A stretch of 64,000 nt of DNA from an uncultured Draconibacterium sp. (lineage in GTDB: Bacteria > Bacteroidota > Bacteroidia > Bacteroidales > Prolixibacteraceae), in the NCBI RefSeq assembly GCF_963674925.1, contig NZ_OY771647.1:263501-327500 (forward strand), given 5' to 3'. The stretch's first letter is position 1. Every line of letters begins with the position of its first letter. Both the position numbers and the translations under genes were made by a program. The notes beneath the pieces were generated by a model, which was not told where the DNA came from, did not search any database, and was given only the letters and a program-made list of their open reading frames with translations. This document shows, one piece after another, positions 1-8,497 of this stretch.

Positions 1-565
1 GACGGAACACTTCGGTAAGTTCGATACTCACATGCGGAAATTCGCGCAGTGCTTTACTACTAAAAAAATACGGCGTATCGTATTCGCGGCGCAACAATCC
101 CCACTCTTCATTTTTTACTACCGGAGCCAACTGTTGCAAATCGCCGATCATTAAAACCTGCGCACCACCAAAAGGTTTTCGTTTGTTTTTAAAGCGACGC
201 AGTGTGCGGTCTATCGCGTCTAAAATATCGGCCCTAACCATACTTACCTCATCAATCACCAAAAGATCGAGGCTTCGCATAATATTTATCTTTTCTTTGG
301 AAAAGCGCTGTTCGCTGCTGTGTTTGCTCTCGTGCCCCACCTGTGGCGCAAACGACAATTGAAAAAATGAATGTATGGTTACGCCTGCCGCATTAATAGC
401 GGCCACACCCGTTGGGGCTACCACAACCATTCGTTTGGGCGAGCGTTCTTTCAGGCTTCGAAGAAAAGTGGTTTTTCCGGTTCCGGCCTTCCCGGTAAGA
501 AAGATATTCTGCCCGGTATATTGTACAAAATCAAAAGCTAACTGAAGTTGTTTGTTGGTCTTCAT
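1..565 (-). CDS. Pif1/RecD2-like ATP-dependent DNA helicase, N-terminal part (cut by window edge)
   Basis: Superfamily 1B helicase N-terminus. Translating the minus strand from the ATG at 563-565 gives an open frame of 188 codons that runs off the left edge. Seen directly: Walker A GKAGTGKT at residues 25-32, the motif Ia-like APTGVAA at 50-56, Walker B DEVSM at 105-109 and motif III GDLQQL at 141-146. This order and spacing is that of the Pif1 branch, which unwinds DNA 5'-to-3' using ATP. The rest, with motifs IV-VI and any C-terminal fused domain (many Bacteroidota members carry HRDC or other additions), lies outside the window. No neighbour is close enough to suggest an operon; the next gene upstream starts 158 bases away. 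Family call is firm, exact subfamily is not. Confidence 0.88.
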   Translation of the reverse strand, partial: MKTNKQLQLAFDFVQYTGQNIFLTGKAGTGKTTFLRSLKERSPKRMVVVAPTGVAAINAAGVTIHSFFQLSFAPQVGHESKHSSEQRFSKEKINIMRSLDLLVIDEVSMVRADILDAIDRTLRRFKNKRKPFGGAQVLMIGDLQQLAPVVKNEEWGLLRREYDTPYFFSSKALREFPHVSIELTEVFR

Positions 566-723
566 ATAATTAATTCAAATGCTGAAAATCCGATTTATGA
601 CTATTTTGATCAATAAAGATAAACAGAAACGAGCATATTAAAAAAGTATTTCAATTGGACAAGAACATGATAATGCGAGTTCCCTGAATTACCTTAAAAA
701 TAAACAAATCTAAACGAATGAAA

Positions 724-2355
724 TTATTTATTTGGATGTAGCACAAGATTTTCATATTCCTCCTTATCGACAACCGCTTCAATAACAAGCGGGCCATCAC
801 CGGTGAAAGCTTTTTCCAATGCTTTTGTGTATTCATCGCTGTTTGTTACACGAACAACAGGTACTCCAAAATAATGATTGGTTGGCTCTTGATCCAGCAA
901 ATTTAAATCTGTTCCGTAGCCGCTGTCAAACTGCTTTTTACTTTGCTTTATACTTATCAGCGACAAACTGTTGTCGTAAATCACTACAAATACGATGTTG
1001 AGGTTAAGACGTTTCGCCGTTGCCAATTCACCTACCATCATCAGGAAACCACCATCGCCCATTAATGCCACAACGGGAAGATCAGGATTACAAAGTTTCG
1101 CGGCCAAAGCTGCCGGAATAGCAAAACCCATACTCGACCAGCCATTTGTCATCAATAATTTCCCGGGTTTGGGAGTACGCCACTGCTGCCCCACCAGGTG
1201 CAAATGAGCTCCAACATCAACCGTCAGTATTCCCTCGTCCGGTAGAACTTTTCGCAGTACATCAACCACAGCCAGCGGGCCAAAACTGCCCGGCTTTGGC
1301 GTTAACGCATTTACTATCTGCTGCTTATTTGCTTCCAAAAACTGCCTGTCCCATGCCTTGGGATTGACATCAAGTTTAAGCAATTCGTTCAAGGCAACTT
1401 CCAATGCTCCAAGCACATTAACGACTTCCGGAATTTTACCGGTTGCCACATCGGCCTCTTGCTGATCGATATGAATCAGCGGAACTTCAGGCATCCAGTC
1501 TTCGTAGTTAAACTCCACCGGATCGTAACCAATTCCAATAACCAGATCGGCTTGCGAATATACTTTTGCAACCTGGTTCGATAAGGCATGAAAAAGCACC
1601 CCGGCATACAAGGAATGACTTTCGGGGAACAGACCTTTGGCCATTGGAGTAAGTACTACCGGCAACTGAAACTTTTCGGCCAGTGCAATAAGTTGCTCAC
1701 TTACCTGCGCATGCACTGCCGATAAACCAACGGCTAAAACAGGCTTTTTACATTTTTGAATGAGCTTTTCAACTTTGGCAATTTGATCGGCAACCAGGGG
1801 CGACCATCGTTTCTTCTCCAAACGCAGGTAATCCACATCCGCTTTCACTTTCTGCACCGGATTTCTGCCAATACCGGTCGGTATTCCGATATGCACGGCT
1901 CCCCGCAAATCATCAGTTGCGATTCCTGCACCTTTTAAAATAATTTCTTCAACATTATTCTGATTCAGTCGCGTAGTCCATTTCGTAATTGGAAAGAAAA
2001 GTTGCTGATGATTGATGTTCATCTGAACCGTACGCTTTAACTTTTCGTCGGGCATTTCGTCGGTAAAAGCCAGAAGCGGGAAGCGGTCGAGCTGTGCGCC
2101 ACCAACACCTGTGCTTAAATTAGTTGCCCCCGGCCCAAAGGTTGCAAAACAAACGCCCGGCACTCCGGTAAACCGGCCACAAACTCCGGCCATAAAAGCC
2201 GCCGTAGCTTCGTGTCCTACCAAAATGAAATCAATGCCCTCCTCTTTTCGCAAAGTTTCCACATAGTCGATCATGTTTCCACTGGGCACCCCAAAAACAT
2301 AACGTACCCCAATTTCTTTTAAAGTATGGGCAAAAACTTCTGCAACTGTTGACAT
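724..2355 (-). CDS. Thiamine-diphosphate-dependent enzyme (acetolactate synthase/2-oxoacid decarboxylase family)
   Basis: 543 residues with the three-domain layout of the ThDP enzyme family: N-terminal Pyr domain with the activating glutamate in GHEA (E49), central domain, and C-terminal PP domain with the ThDP/Mg motif starting GDGGF (433-437) and ending DN (461-462). Members make or split C-C bonds next to a carbonyl: acetolactate synthase, indolepyruvate or benzoylformate decarboxylase, and others. Substrate cannot be fixed from the sequence. No small regulatory subunit gene (ilvN) or other ilv genes lie next to it, which argues against the biosynthetic acetolactate synthase. It stands alone: 167 bases separate its start from the aroK stop. 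Annotated cautiously as a ThDP-binding protein. Confidence 0.85.
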   Translation of the reverse strand: MSTVAEVFAHTLKEIGVRYVFGVPSGNMIDYVETLRKEEGIDFILVGHEATAAFMAGVCGRFTGVPGVCFATFGPGATNLSTGVGGAQLDRFPLLAFTDEMPDEKLKRTVQMNINHQQLFFPITKWTTRLNQNNVEEIILKGAGIATDDLRGAVHIGIPTGIGRNPVQKVKADVDYLRLEKKRWSPLVADQIAKVEKLIQKCKKPVLAVGLSAVHAQVSEQLIALAEKFQLPVVLTPMAKGLFPESHSLYAGVLFHALSNQVAKVYSQADLVIGIGYDPVEFNYEDWMPEVPLIHIDQQEADVATGKIPEVVNVLGALEVALNELLKLDVNPKAWDRQFLEANKQQIVNALTPKPGSFGPLAVVDVLRKVLPDEGILTVDVGAHLHLVGQQWRTPKPGKLLMTNGWSSMGFAIPAALAAKLCNPDLPVVALMGDGGFLMMVGELATAKRLNLNIVFVVIYDNSLSLISIKQSKKQFDSGYGTDLNLLDQEPTNHYFGVPVVRVTNSDEYTKALEKAFTGDGPLVIEAVVDKEEYENLVLHPNK

Positions 2356-2522
2356 GCTTCTTCTATTTTTTCAAGTAAAAAGGCAAAAGGCCCTACAAGC
2401 AACTTAAACTGCAGGATTATTATTTCCTGTAAATTGATATTGGACCTAAAACTTAGCTAATTTAAAGCCATTTTAAGGAGAATGCAAAAGCAAAATAAAT
2501 TAAGGGGAAAGTACCAGCTTAT

Positions 2523-3020
2523 TTACGAAATCATTTCCTGAATACGGTCCAGGCTTAAATCGGGTTCGGTAATTTCAAGTTGTGCCTGCGAATAAAATTG
2601 CTTCCGTTTTTTTAATGTTTCGTCAATAAAGGCAACCAATTCTTCGCGCGATTTTCCTTTTATCAGCGGTCGTTCGGTTTTCGAATTCATCAAACGGTCG
2701 GCAAGAATAGCCGGATCAATATTCAGAAATACGGTCTTCCCGGTTTTATTCATCAGGTCGATATTATCAAAAAAACAAGGAGCTCCTCCTCCGGTAGCAA
2801 TTATAACGTCTGTGAATTCGGCCAGTTCTTCCAAAGCTTTGCGTTCCCTTTCACGAAAACCATCTTCGCCGTGGTCGGCAAAAATCTGCGGCACAGTTTT
2901 GCAATTTCTTTCTTCAATGTAATCATCCATGTCGATAAACTGTACGCCCATATGTTCCGACAAAAGGCGTCCCAGTCGCGACTTCCCGCATCCCATGTAT
3001 CCTATCAAATATACTCGCAT
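2523..3020 (-). CDS. aroK: Shikimate kinase
   Basis: 165 residues, the normal length. It phosphorylates shikimate at O-3 with ATP, in the chorismate pathway to aromatic amino acids. Seen: Walker A GYMGCGKS at residues 7-14, shikimate-binding Asp in DMDD (30-33), arginines in FRERE (55-59), the GGG of the substrate site at 77-79, and a lid arginine in TERPLIKG near 117. It follows parC by 19 bases on the same strand, so it is probably the last gene of a parE-parC-aroK transcript. Coupling an aromatic pathway gene to topoisomerase IV has no obvious functional logic. Confidence 0.95.
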   Translation of the reverse strand: MRVYLIGYMGCGKSRLGRLLSEHMGVQFIDMDDYIEERNCKTVPQIFADHGEDGFRERERKALEELAEFTDVIIATGGGAPCFFDNIDLMNKTGKTVFLNIDPAILADRLMNSKTERPLIKGKSREELVAFIDETLKKRKQFYSQAQLEITEPDLSLDRIQEMIS

Positions 3021-3039
3021 CTTTTTCTTCGGTTACTGG

Positions 3040-5691
3040 CTAAAACAAAGAGCCTTGTCCATCATCTTCCTTTTTGGGTCGGGTTACCTCAAACGGAATA
3101 TCATCAACATCGTCCTTTTTCTCCGCTTTGCTTTCCTGTTCTTTTTCCGGTTCAACCTCTTCCTCTTCATGATGATCGTAATCATCTTTTATTACCGGCT
3201 CAATTTCTTTAATATTATCCACCTCGTAATTACTCAGTCGTTTACCTTTCGCCTTCCACGATTTTACGCCGATAAACTCAGCCACCTCGATAATCTCATT
3301 TTCACGCTCTGCATTCTTTCCTCCAAAAGTAAGCTCCAAACGCGGATAATGCACCCAGGTTAAACTAATCAGCTTATTATCGGTATTGTCGCCGATAAAA
3401 CGTATCAGTTTTCCTTCCGGCTCATCAATTTCAAAACGTTTTACGTAGTAATATTTCTGGTCGGTATCGTAATAAACCGCCGACAAAATCTTACGTTGAT
3501 CAAATTTCTCGATAACCAGAATATCCTGCTGGAAGTGGTTACTCAAATCGTAATTATACAACTGGAACTCGCCGTTTTTGTAAATAACCAGAATTTTGTC
3601 TTCACCCGAAAATTCTCCTAAGAAAGTTCCCCTGTTATCGGCATTCAGGCGCAATACATCCGAATCGAACCAGATTTTGCGACCTCCAAGCGTAGAAACT
3701 CCTCTTTCTTTAAGGGTAATTTTATGAATATCGTTTTTACTTAAAATATTTCCCATCGACTGACGGCCTTTAATGGCCAACTCACCCAGATCTTCTTCAA
3801 AAACAAGCTTTTTAATTCGTGGCTTTGGCTTCAGAACAATACGTAAAATTTCTGCTTCTCCATTCGGGTTAGCCGAGAAATAAACAATCCGCGAGCCTTT
3901 GGTTTCTTTTGTCAGGTTGTACTCTTTGTCGCGGGTTACACCTGTAACAAAAAAGCGTTTCATATAGAAATTGCCCGATTCGCCGTCTTTGTACACCACA
4001 TTGTAAATGGTGCGTTTATCGTTTTTCTTAAAAACAGCCAGGTGCAAAATATTTTTGCCGATAAAAGCTTTATCCGAAACTTTGGTTATAAAATACGAAC
4101 CATCGCGGCGGAAAACAATTATGTCGTCGATATCAGAACAGTCGCACACAAATTCTTCTTTCCGAAGCGATGTTCCCATAAATCCTTCCTTCCGGTCGAC
4201 ATACAGTTTTTCGTTTTTCACCACTACTTTCGAGGCCACAATATTTTCGAAACTGCGAATCTCTGTTTTGCGCTCTTTGCCTTTACCGTATTTTCGTTTC
4301 AGGTGTTTAAACCACTCAATGGTATAGTCAATAATATTTGCAATGTTCTGCTCAACCTCCGCAATTTCGTCTTCTATCGATTTTAGCAAATCGTTGGCCT
4401 TATCCTTGTTAAATTTCAGGATTCGTGCCATTCGAATTTCCATCAGTTTCAGAATATCTTCGCGGGTAATTTCGCGCTTCAGCTTGGGTTTCCATGGTTC
4501 CAAACGCTTGTCGATGTGCGCCACCGCCTGATCCATGTTTTCCGAATCCTCAAACTTTTTATCCTTGTAAATGCGCTCTTCGATAAATATTTTCTCCAAC
4601 GAAGAAAAATGCCACTGCTCTTCCAGTTCTGATTTGCGGATCTCCAACTCAAGTTTCAGTAATGCTTTTGTTGAATCGGCCGAACGTTTCAGAATTTCGG
4701 AAACGCCAATAAAATGTGGTTTATCATTTTCGATGATACAGGCATTTGGCGACAACGAAACTTCGCAATCGGTAAATGCGTAAAGCGCATCGATCGTTTT
4801 ATCCGACGAAACGCCTGCTGCCAAATGAACCAGTATTTCAACATGCTCAGCGGTGTTATCGTCAATCTTTTTTACTTTGATTTTTCCTTTGTCGTTGGCC
4901 TTAATAATCGATTCAATCAGCGTCGTGGTTGTTTTACCGTACGGCACCTCGTTTATTACCAGTGTTTTATTGTCGCGCTTTTCAATTTTTGCACGCACTT
5001 TTACCGAACCACCACGCAAACCATCATTGTATTTGCTAAAATCGGCCGATCCTCCGGTTGGGAAGTCGGGATACAATTCAAAATCTTTTCCCCGTAGGTA
5101 ATTTATCGATGCATCGATGAGCTCGAGAAAGTTATGCGGAAACAATTTTGAAGCCAGTCCTACAGCGATACCGTCAACTCCCTGCGCCAACAGCAGCGGG
5201 AATTTTACCGGAAGTGTAACCGGTTCCTTTTTACGGCCATCGTATGAGAGTTTCCATTCCGTGGTTTTCGGATTAAAAAGCACCTCCAAAGCAAACTTGG
5301 TCAGTCGGGCTTCGATGTATCGAGGTGCTGCCGCTCCATCGCCGGTAAGAATGTTACCCCAGTTTCCCTGCGAGTCGATCAGTAATTCTTTCTGGCCAAT
5401 CTGCACAATGGCATCACCAATCGATGCATCGCCATGGGGGTGATACTGCATGGTTTGCCCAATAATGTTTGCCACTTTGTTGTAGCGCCCGTCGTCCATT
5501 TCGCGCATGGCATGCATAATACGTCGCTGAACAGGTTTTAGCCCATCGTTAATGTACGGAACCGCCCGCTCCAGTATTACATACGAGGCATAATCCAAAA
5601 ACCAGTCGCGGTACATGCCCGAAAGATAGATTACTTCGTCTTTTACACTATCGTCCTGAATTTCTTCCTGATTTAAATTCTCTTCTGACAT
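3040..5691 (-). CDS. parC: DNA topoisomerase IV subunit A
   Basis: 883 residues. With ParE it forms the type IIA topoisomerase that decatenates daughter chromosomes. The breakage-reunion domain opens the protein; the DNA-linking tyrosine is Y125, directly after R124 in AAPRYIEA. The C-terminal part (from about residue 480) is a beta-pinwheel-like region without an obvious GyrA box, supporting ParC over GyrA. The last ~55 residues form an acidic, lysine-rich, low-complexity tail ending GQGSLF. Pairing with the adjacent parE 46 bases upstream supports the assignment. In Bacteroidota this gene is often labelled gyrase/topo IV subunit A; the adjacent short GHKL subunit favours topo IV. Confidence 0.92.
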   Translation of the reverse strand: MSEENLNQEEIQDDSVKDEVIYLSGMYRDWFLDYASYVILERAVPYINDGLKPVQRRIMHAMREMDDGRYNKVANIIGQTMQYHPHGDASIGDAIVQIGQKELLIDSQGNWGNILTGDGAAAPRYIEARLTKFALEVLFNPKTTEWKLSYDGRKKEPVTLPVKFPLLLAQGVDGIAVGLASKLFPHNFLELIDASINYLRGKDFELYPDFPTGGSADFSKYNDGLRGGSVKVRAKIEKRDNKTLVINEVPYGKTTTTLIESIIKANDKGKIKVKKIDDNTAEHVEILVHLAAGVSSDKTIDALYAFTDCEVSLSPNACIIENDKPHFIGVSEILKRSADSTKALLKLELEIRKSELEEQWHFSSLEKIFIEERIYKDKKFEDSENMDQAVAHIDKRLEPWKPKLKREITREDILKLMEIRMARILKFNKDKANDLLKSIEDEIAEVEQNIANIIDYTIEWFKHLKRKYGKGKERKTEIRSFENIVASKVVVKNEKLYVDRKEGFMGTSLRKEEFVCDCSDIDDIIVFRRDGSYFITKVSDKAFIGKNILHLAVFKKNDKRTIYNVVYKDGESGNFYMKRFFVTGVTRDKEYNLTKETKGSRIVYFSANPNGEAEILRIVLKPKPRIKKLVFEEDLGELAIKGRQSMGNILSKNDIHKITLKERGVSTLGGRKIWFDSDVLRLNADNRGTFLGEFSGEDKILVIYKNGEFQLYNYDLSNHFQQDILVIEKFDQRKILSAVYYDTDQKYYYVKRFEIDEPEGKLIRFIGDNTDNKLISLTWVHYPRLELTFGGKNAERENEIIEVAEFIGVKSWKAKGKRLSNYEVDNIKEIEPVIKDDYDHHEEEEVEPEKEQESKAEKKDDVDDIPFEVTRPKKEDDGQGSLF

Positions 5692-5737
5692 TCTATTCTT
5701 TGAAATTTTCCGTGCTTCCTATTTGAAGATATTCCAA

Positions 5738-7573
5738 TTACATTACTTCGTCTTTTTCAACATACAGGTTTTCGATGATGAACTCCTGTCTCTCGGGGGT
5801 ATTTTTTCCCATGTAGTAGGATAACATTTCTGCCACCGATTCGTGTTTTTTCATTTGCACCGGATCGAGCCGGATATCTTTTCCAATGAAATGTTTGAAT
5901 TCATCGGGCGATATTTCTCCCAGTCCTTTAAATCGGGTTATTTCGGGTTTGCCACGTAATTTATTTATGGCTTTCACCTTTTCTTCTTCTGAATAACAGT
6001 AGTAAGTTTTTTGCTTGTTGCGCACCCTGAAAAGTGGCGTTTGCAAAATATAAACGTGCCCCTTCTTGATTAACTCGGGGAAAAACTGCAGAAAGAACGT
6101 GATGAGCAACAAACGAATGTGCATTCCGTCAACGTCGGCATCGGTAGCAATAATTACCTTGTTGTAGCGCAGGTCTTCCATGCTTTCTTCAATATTCAAG
6201 GCTGCCTGCAAGAGGTTGAATTCCTCGTTTTCGTACACCACCTTTTTAGTGAGTCCAAAAGTGTTCAGCGGTTTTCCTTTCAAACTAAAAACAGCCTGTG
6301 TATTTACATTGCGCGATTTGGTGATCGATCCACTTGCCGAGTCTCCCTCGGTAATAAAAATGCTCGATTCTTCTTTCCGCTCATCTTTTTCGTTAAAATG
6401 AACACGGCAGTCGCGCAATTTTTTGTTATGCAGGTTGGCCTTTTTAGCGCGTTGCCGGGCCAGTTTTTTCACCCCCGAAATGGCTTTTCTTTCGCGCTCC
6501 GACTCCACAATGCGTCTCAACAGCACTTCGGCAACCTCATGGTTTTTGTGCAGAAAATTATCGAGTTCAGTCTGTAGGAAATTACCAACGTGCGCGCGCA
6601 CCGACGGCCCGTTCGGGCCAATATCCCGTGATCCGAGTTTGGTTTTGGTTTGCGACTCAAATACAGGCTCTTCAACTTTAATGCTAACAGCCGCCACAAT
6701 CGATGCCCGTATATCCGACGGGTCGAAATCCTTCTTGTAAAAATCCCTGATCGTTTTCACTAAAACTTCGCGAAAAGCCTGTAGATGAGTCCCTCCCTGG
6801 GTGGTGTGCTGACCGTTAACAAACGAATAATAATCCTCCCCGTATTGATTTCCATGTGTAATGGCAACTTCAATATCTTCGCCTCTGAGATGTATAATTG
6901 GGTAAATTGGGTCGTGATCCATATTTTCCTCGAGCAAATCACGCAATCCGTTGCGCGAGTAAAATTTTTCGCCGTTGTACTCAATGATTAAGCCAGCATT
7001 CAGGAAGGTGTAGTTTTTCATCATATTCACGATATAATCGTTCATATAACGATACTTTTTGAACACTTCCACATCGGGGACAAATCTCACCTCTGTTCCG
7101 TTTCCCTCATCGAGATTTTGATAATCTTTCTCGCCGGTTTTAATCCCCTGACTAAAATATACTTCTTTAGCCACGCCTTCGCGCACTGCTTTTATCGTAA
7201 AATCGGAAGACAGAGCATTTACGGCTTTTATACCAACACCGTTCAATCCTACCGATTTTTTGAAAACCTTGTTATCGTATTTTGCGCCGGTATTCATTTT
7301 GCTGACCACATCCACCAGCTTCCCCAGTGGAATTCCACGGCCATAATCGCGGATGGTAACCAAATCCTGATCGACGTTTACGAGGATCTTTTTACCATGT
7401 CCCATCATAAATTCGTCGACAGAGTTATCCATCACCTCTTTCAACAATACATAAATACCATCGTCGGCAGAAGTTCCGTCTCCGAGTTTACCAATATACA
7501 TACCCGGACGTCGCCGGATGTGCTCCTGCCAGTCTAATGTTTTAATTGCACCTTCGTCGTAGTTTGCGCTCAT
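5738..7573 (-). CDS. parE: DNA topoisomerase IV subunit B
   Basis: 611 residues, shorter than typical GyrB and matching ParE. The GHKL ATPase has its catalytic Glu and Mg-binding Asn in KEVMDNSVDE (E46, N50) and the glycine-rich lid GLNGVG (109-114). The TOPRIM domain has EGDSASG (409-415) and the metal-binding aspartates of DADVDG (478-483). It hydrolyses ATP to drive strand passage by ParC. First gene of the probable parE-parC-aroK operon; a Bacteroidota-type promoter lies at 7689-7717 and the 21-bp phased array at 7965-8168 is about 390 bases upstream of the start codon. Confidence 0.93.
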   Translation of the reverse strand: MSANYDEGAIKTLDWQEHIRRRPGMYIGKLGDGTSADDGIYVLLKEVMDNSVDEFMMGHGKKILVNVDQDLVTIRDYGRGIPLGKLVDVVSKMNTGAKYDNKVFKKSVGLNGVGIKAVNALSSDFTIKAVREGVAKEVYFSQGIKTGEKDYQNLDEGNGTEVRFVPDVEVFKKYRYMNDYIVNMMKNYTFLNAGLIIEYNGEKFYSRNGLRDLLEENMDHDPIYPIIHLRGEDIEVAITHGNQYGEDYYSFVNGQHTTQGGTHLQAFREVLVKTIRDFYKKDFDPSDIRASIVAAVSIKVEEPVFESQTKTKLGSRDIGPNGPSVRAHVGNFLQTELDNFLHKNHEVAEVLLRRIVESERERKAISGVKKLARQRAKKANLHNKKLRDCRVHFNEKDERKEESSIFITEGDSASGSITKSRNVNTQAVFSLKGKPLNTFGLTKKVVYENEEFNLLQAALNIEESMEDLRYNKVIIATDADVDGMHIRLLLITFFLQFFPELIKKGHVYILQTPLFRVRNKQKTYYCYSEEEKVKAINKLRGKPEITRFKGLGEISPDEFKHFIGKDIRLDPVQMKKHESVAEMLSYYMGKNTPERQEFIIENLYVEKDEVM

Positions 7574-7688
7574 ACTTCAATCTCCAGAATCAACTTTCGA
7601 AATTTATATGAACCCTGTGTTTTCAACGGTTATGTGCTTACGGGACTTGGTTTTTAATTTAAGAAACACAGAATTCACCCAATTGTCA

Positions 7689-7717
7689 CAAATATAATCA
7701 AATCATCCACTTTCCAA
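7689..7717 (-). promoter_or_regulatory. Candidate promoter for parE-parC-aroK
   Basis: Read on the minus strand, TATATTTG (7689-7696) fits the Bacteroidota -7 element TAnnTTTG and a TTG (7715-7717) lies 18 bases upstream, close to the usual spacing of the -33 element. This predicts a leader of roughly 105 bases before the parE ATG. Sequence match only. Confidence 0.5.
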
Positions 7718-7964
7718 GGGGTTTCGCGCGGGCAATAACTAACAATCACCCGTTGAAAAAGTGTGGATAAAATTAGTGATACAAGCGGGCGAAGAACCGC
7801 AACTCTTTCTATTCTAACCTACGGATTCGCAAAACATTTTCAGAAGATCGTAACACCGATTTCCGGCCATCAAATATCAGGTTATTTATTAATCGATTAA
7901 AAATTCAGGGCCAATCCGGCTTAATTTGCAGCACATTGGCTACCCCTGCTAACAATAAAGGCCT

Positions 7965-8168
7965 GCGAGGGATTATTATTAATACGCGAGGGGTAAATAT
8001 TCACTCGCGAGGTATTGATTTCTGTATTCGAGGGCCTATTATATACATGCGAGGTATATTAATTCATACGCGAGATTACCTCGCACGCTATTTTTAGTCA
8101 CTCACACTACTTTATTAATACCTCGCACCGCTTTTTAAGCTACTCGCGCCTTATTATTTATACTTTGC
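7965..8168. repeat. 21-bp phased GCGAGG array with a central orientation switch
   Basis: GCGAGG or a one-base variant begins at 7965, 7986, 8007, 8028, 8049 and 8070, exactly every 21 bases. After a 15-base palindrome at 8070-8084 (GCGAG-ATTAC-CTCGC) the motif continues on the other strand as CCTCGC-like sites at 8079, 8100, 8121, 8142 and 8163, again exactly every 21 bases. The array is symmetrical about position 8077. Between motifs the DNA is AT-rich (often TATTAATA) and not strongly conserved. Twenty-one bases is two helical turns, so all sites lie on one face of the DNA. It is too short-spaced for CRISPR. Function unknown. Confidence 0.85.
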
Positions 8169-8330
8169 AAGGCATTTTTAGCTACGGGGAGAATAAAATA
8201 CAAGACAAAAAGGAATATCGGGGCCATACTGAAAATTCAGGTAGAAGCAAAAAATATCTCAATCCAGAAGTTCCAGTATTGAATTTAACAATCAATCATA
8301 AGCGAAATACTTTTCTGCTTCTTCTTTGCT

Positions 8331-8395
8331 TCAAGTTGGAGCAAAGCGGAAATCCCGACATTTCGTCGGGGGCAAAGATGAAGGCCGTCGGCAGA
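8331..8395. repeat. Small dispersed hairpin repeat, copy 1
   Basis: Perfect stem CCCGAC (8354-8359) / GTCGGG (8365-8370) with a five-base loop, flanked by AAGTTG...AGCG before and GCAAAGAT after. The same flanks and stem recur near 22190-22255 after lysS. Probably a short REP-like intergenic element. Confidence 0.55.
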
Positions 8396-8497
8396 CAAGA
8401 AATACCAGTCAATTTATAAATTTGCCCAAAGGATTTCACGGGTGATCCATATCGGGTACTACTTTAAACACCACACCGGGTAAATTTCGGGCAAGAA

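Larger units (their letters stand above)
7574..8497. other. Gene-free stretch between parE and the MutS-like gene
   Basis: No convincing gene. It holds the parE promoter, a single perfect DnaA-box-like TGTGGATAA at 7762-7770, the 21-bp phased array (7965-8168), and a small hairpin repeat near 8354-8370. An 84-codon plus-strand frame at 8165-8419 begins inside the array, has no family look and is not accepted as a gene. The remaining AT-rich DNA shows nothing recognisable. Confidence 0.7.

Noticed and set aside
7762..7770. DnaA box suggesting an origin
   Set aside because: A single perfect TGTGGATAA with no second box, no dnaA/dnaN nearby and no AT-rich unwinding tract tied to it.
7965..8168. 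CRISPR array
   Set aside because: Motif is only six bases with 15-base gaps, orientation flips midway, and no cas genes are present.
8165..8419. 84-codon plus-strand frame
   Set aside because: Begins inside the phased array, has low-complexity composition, crosses the hairpin repeat, and shows no domain or signal.
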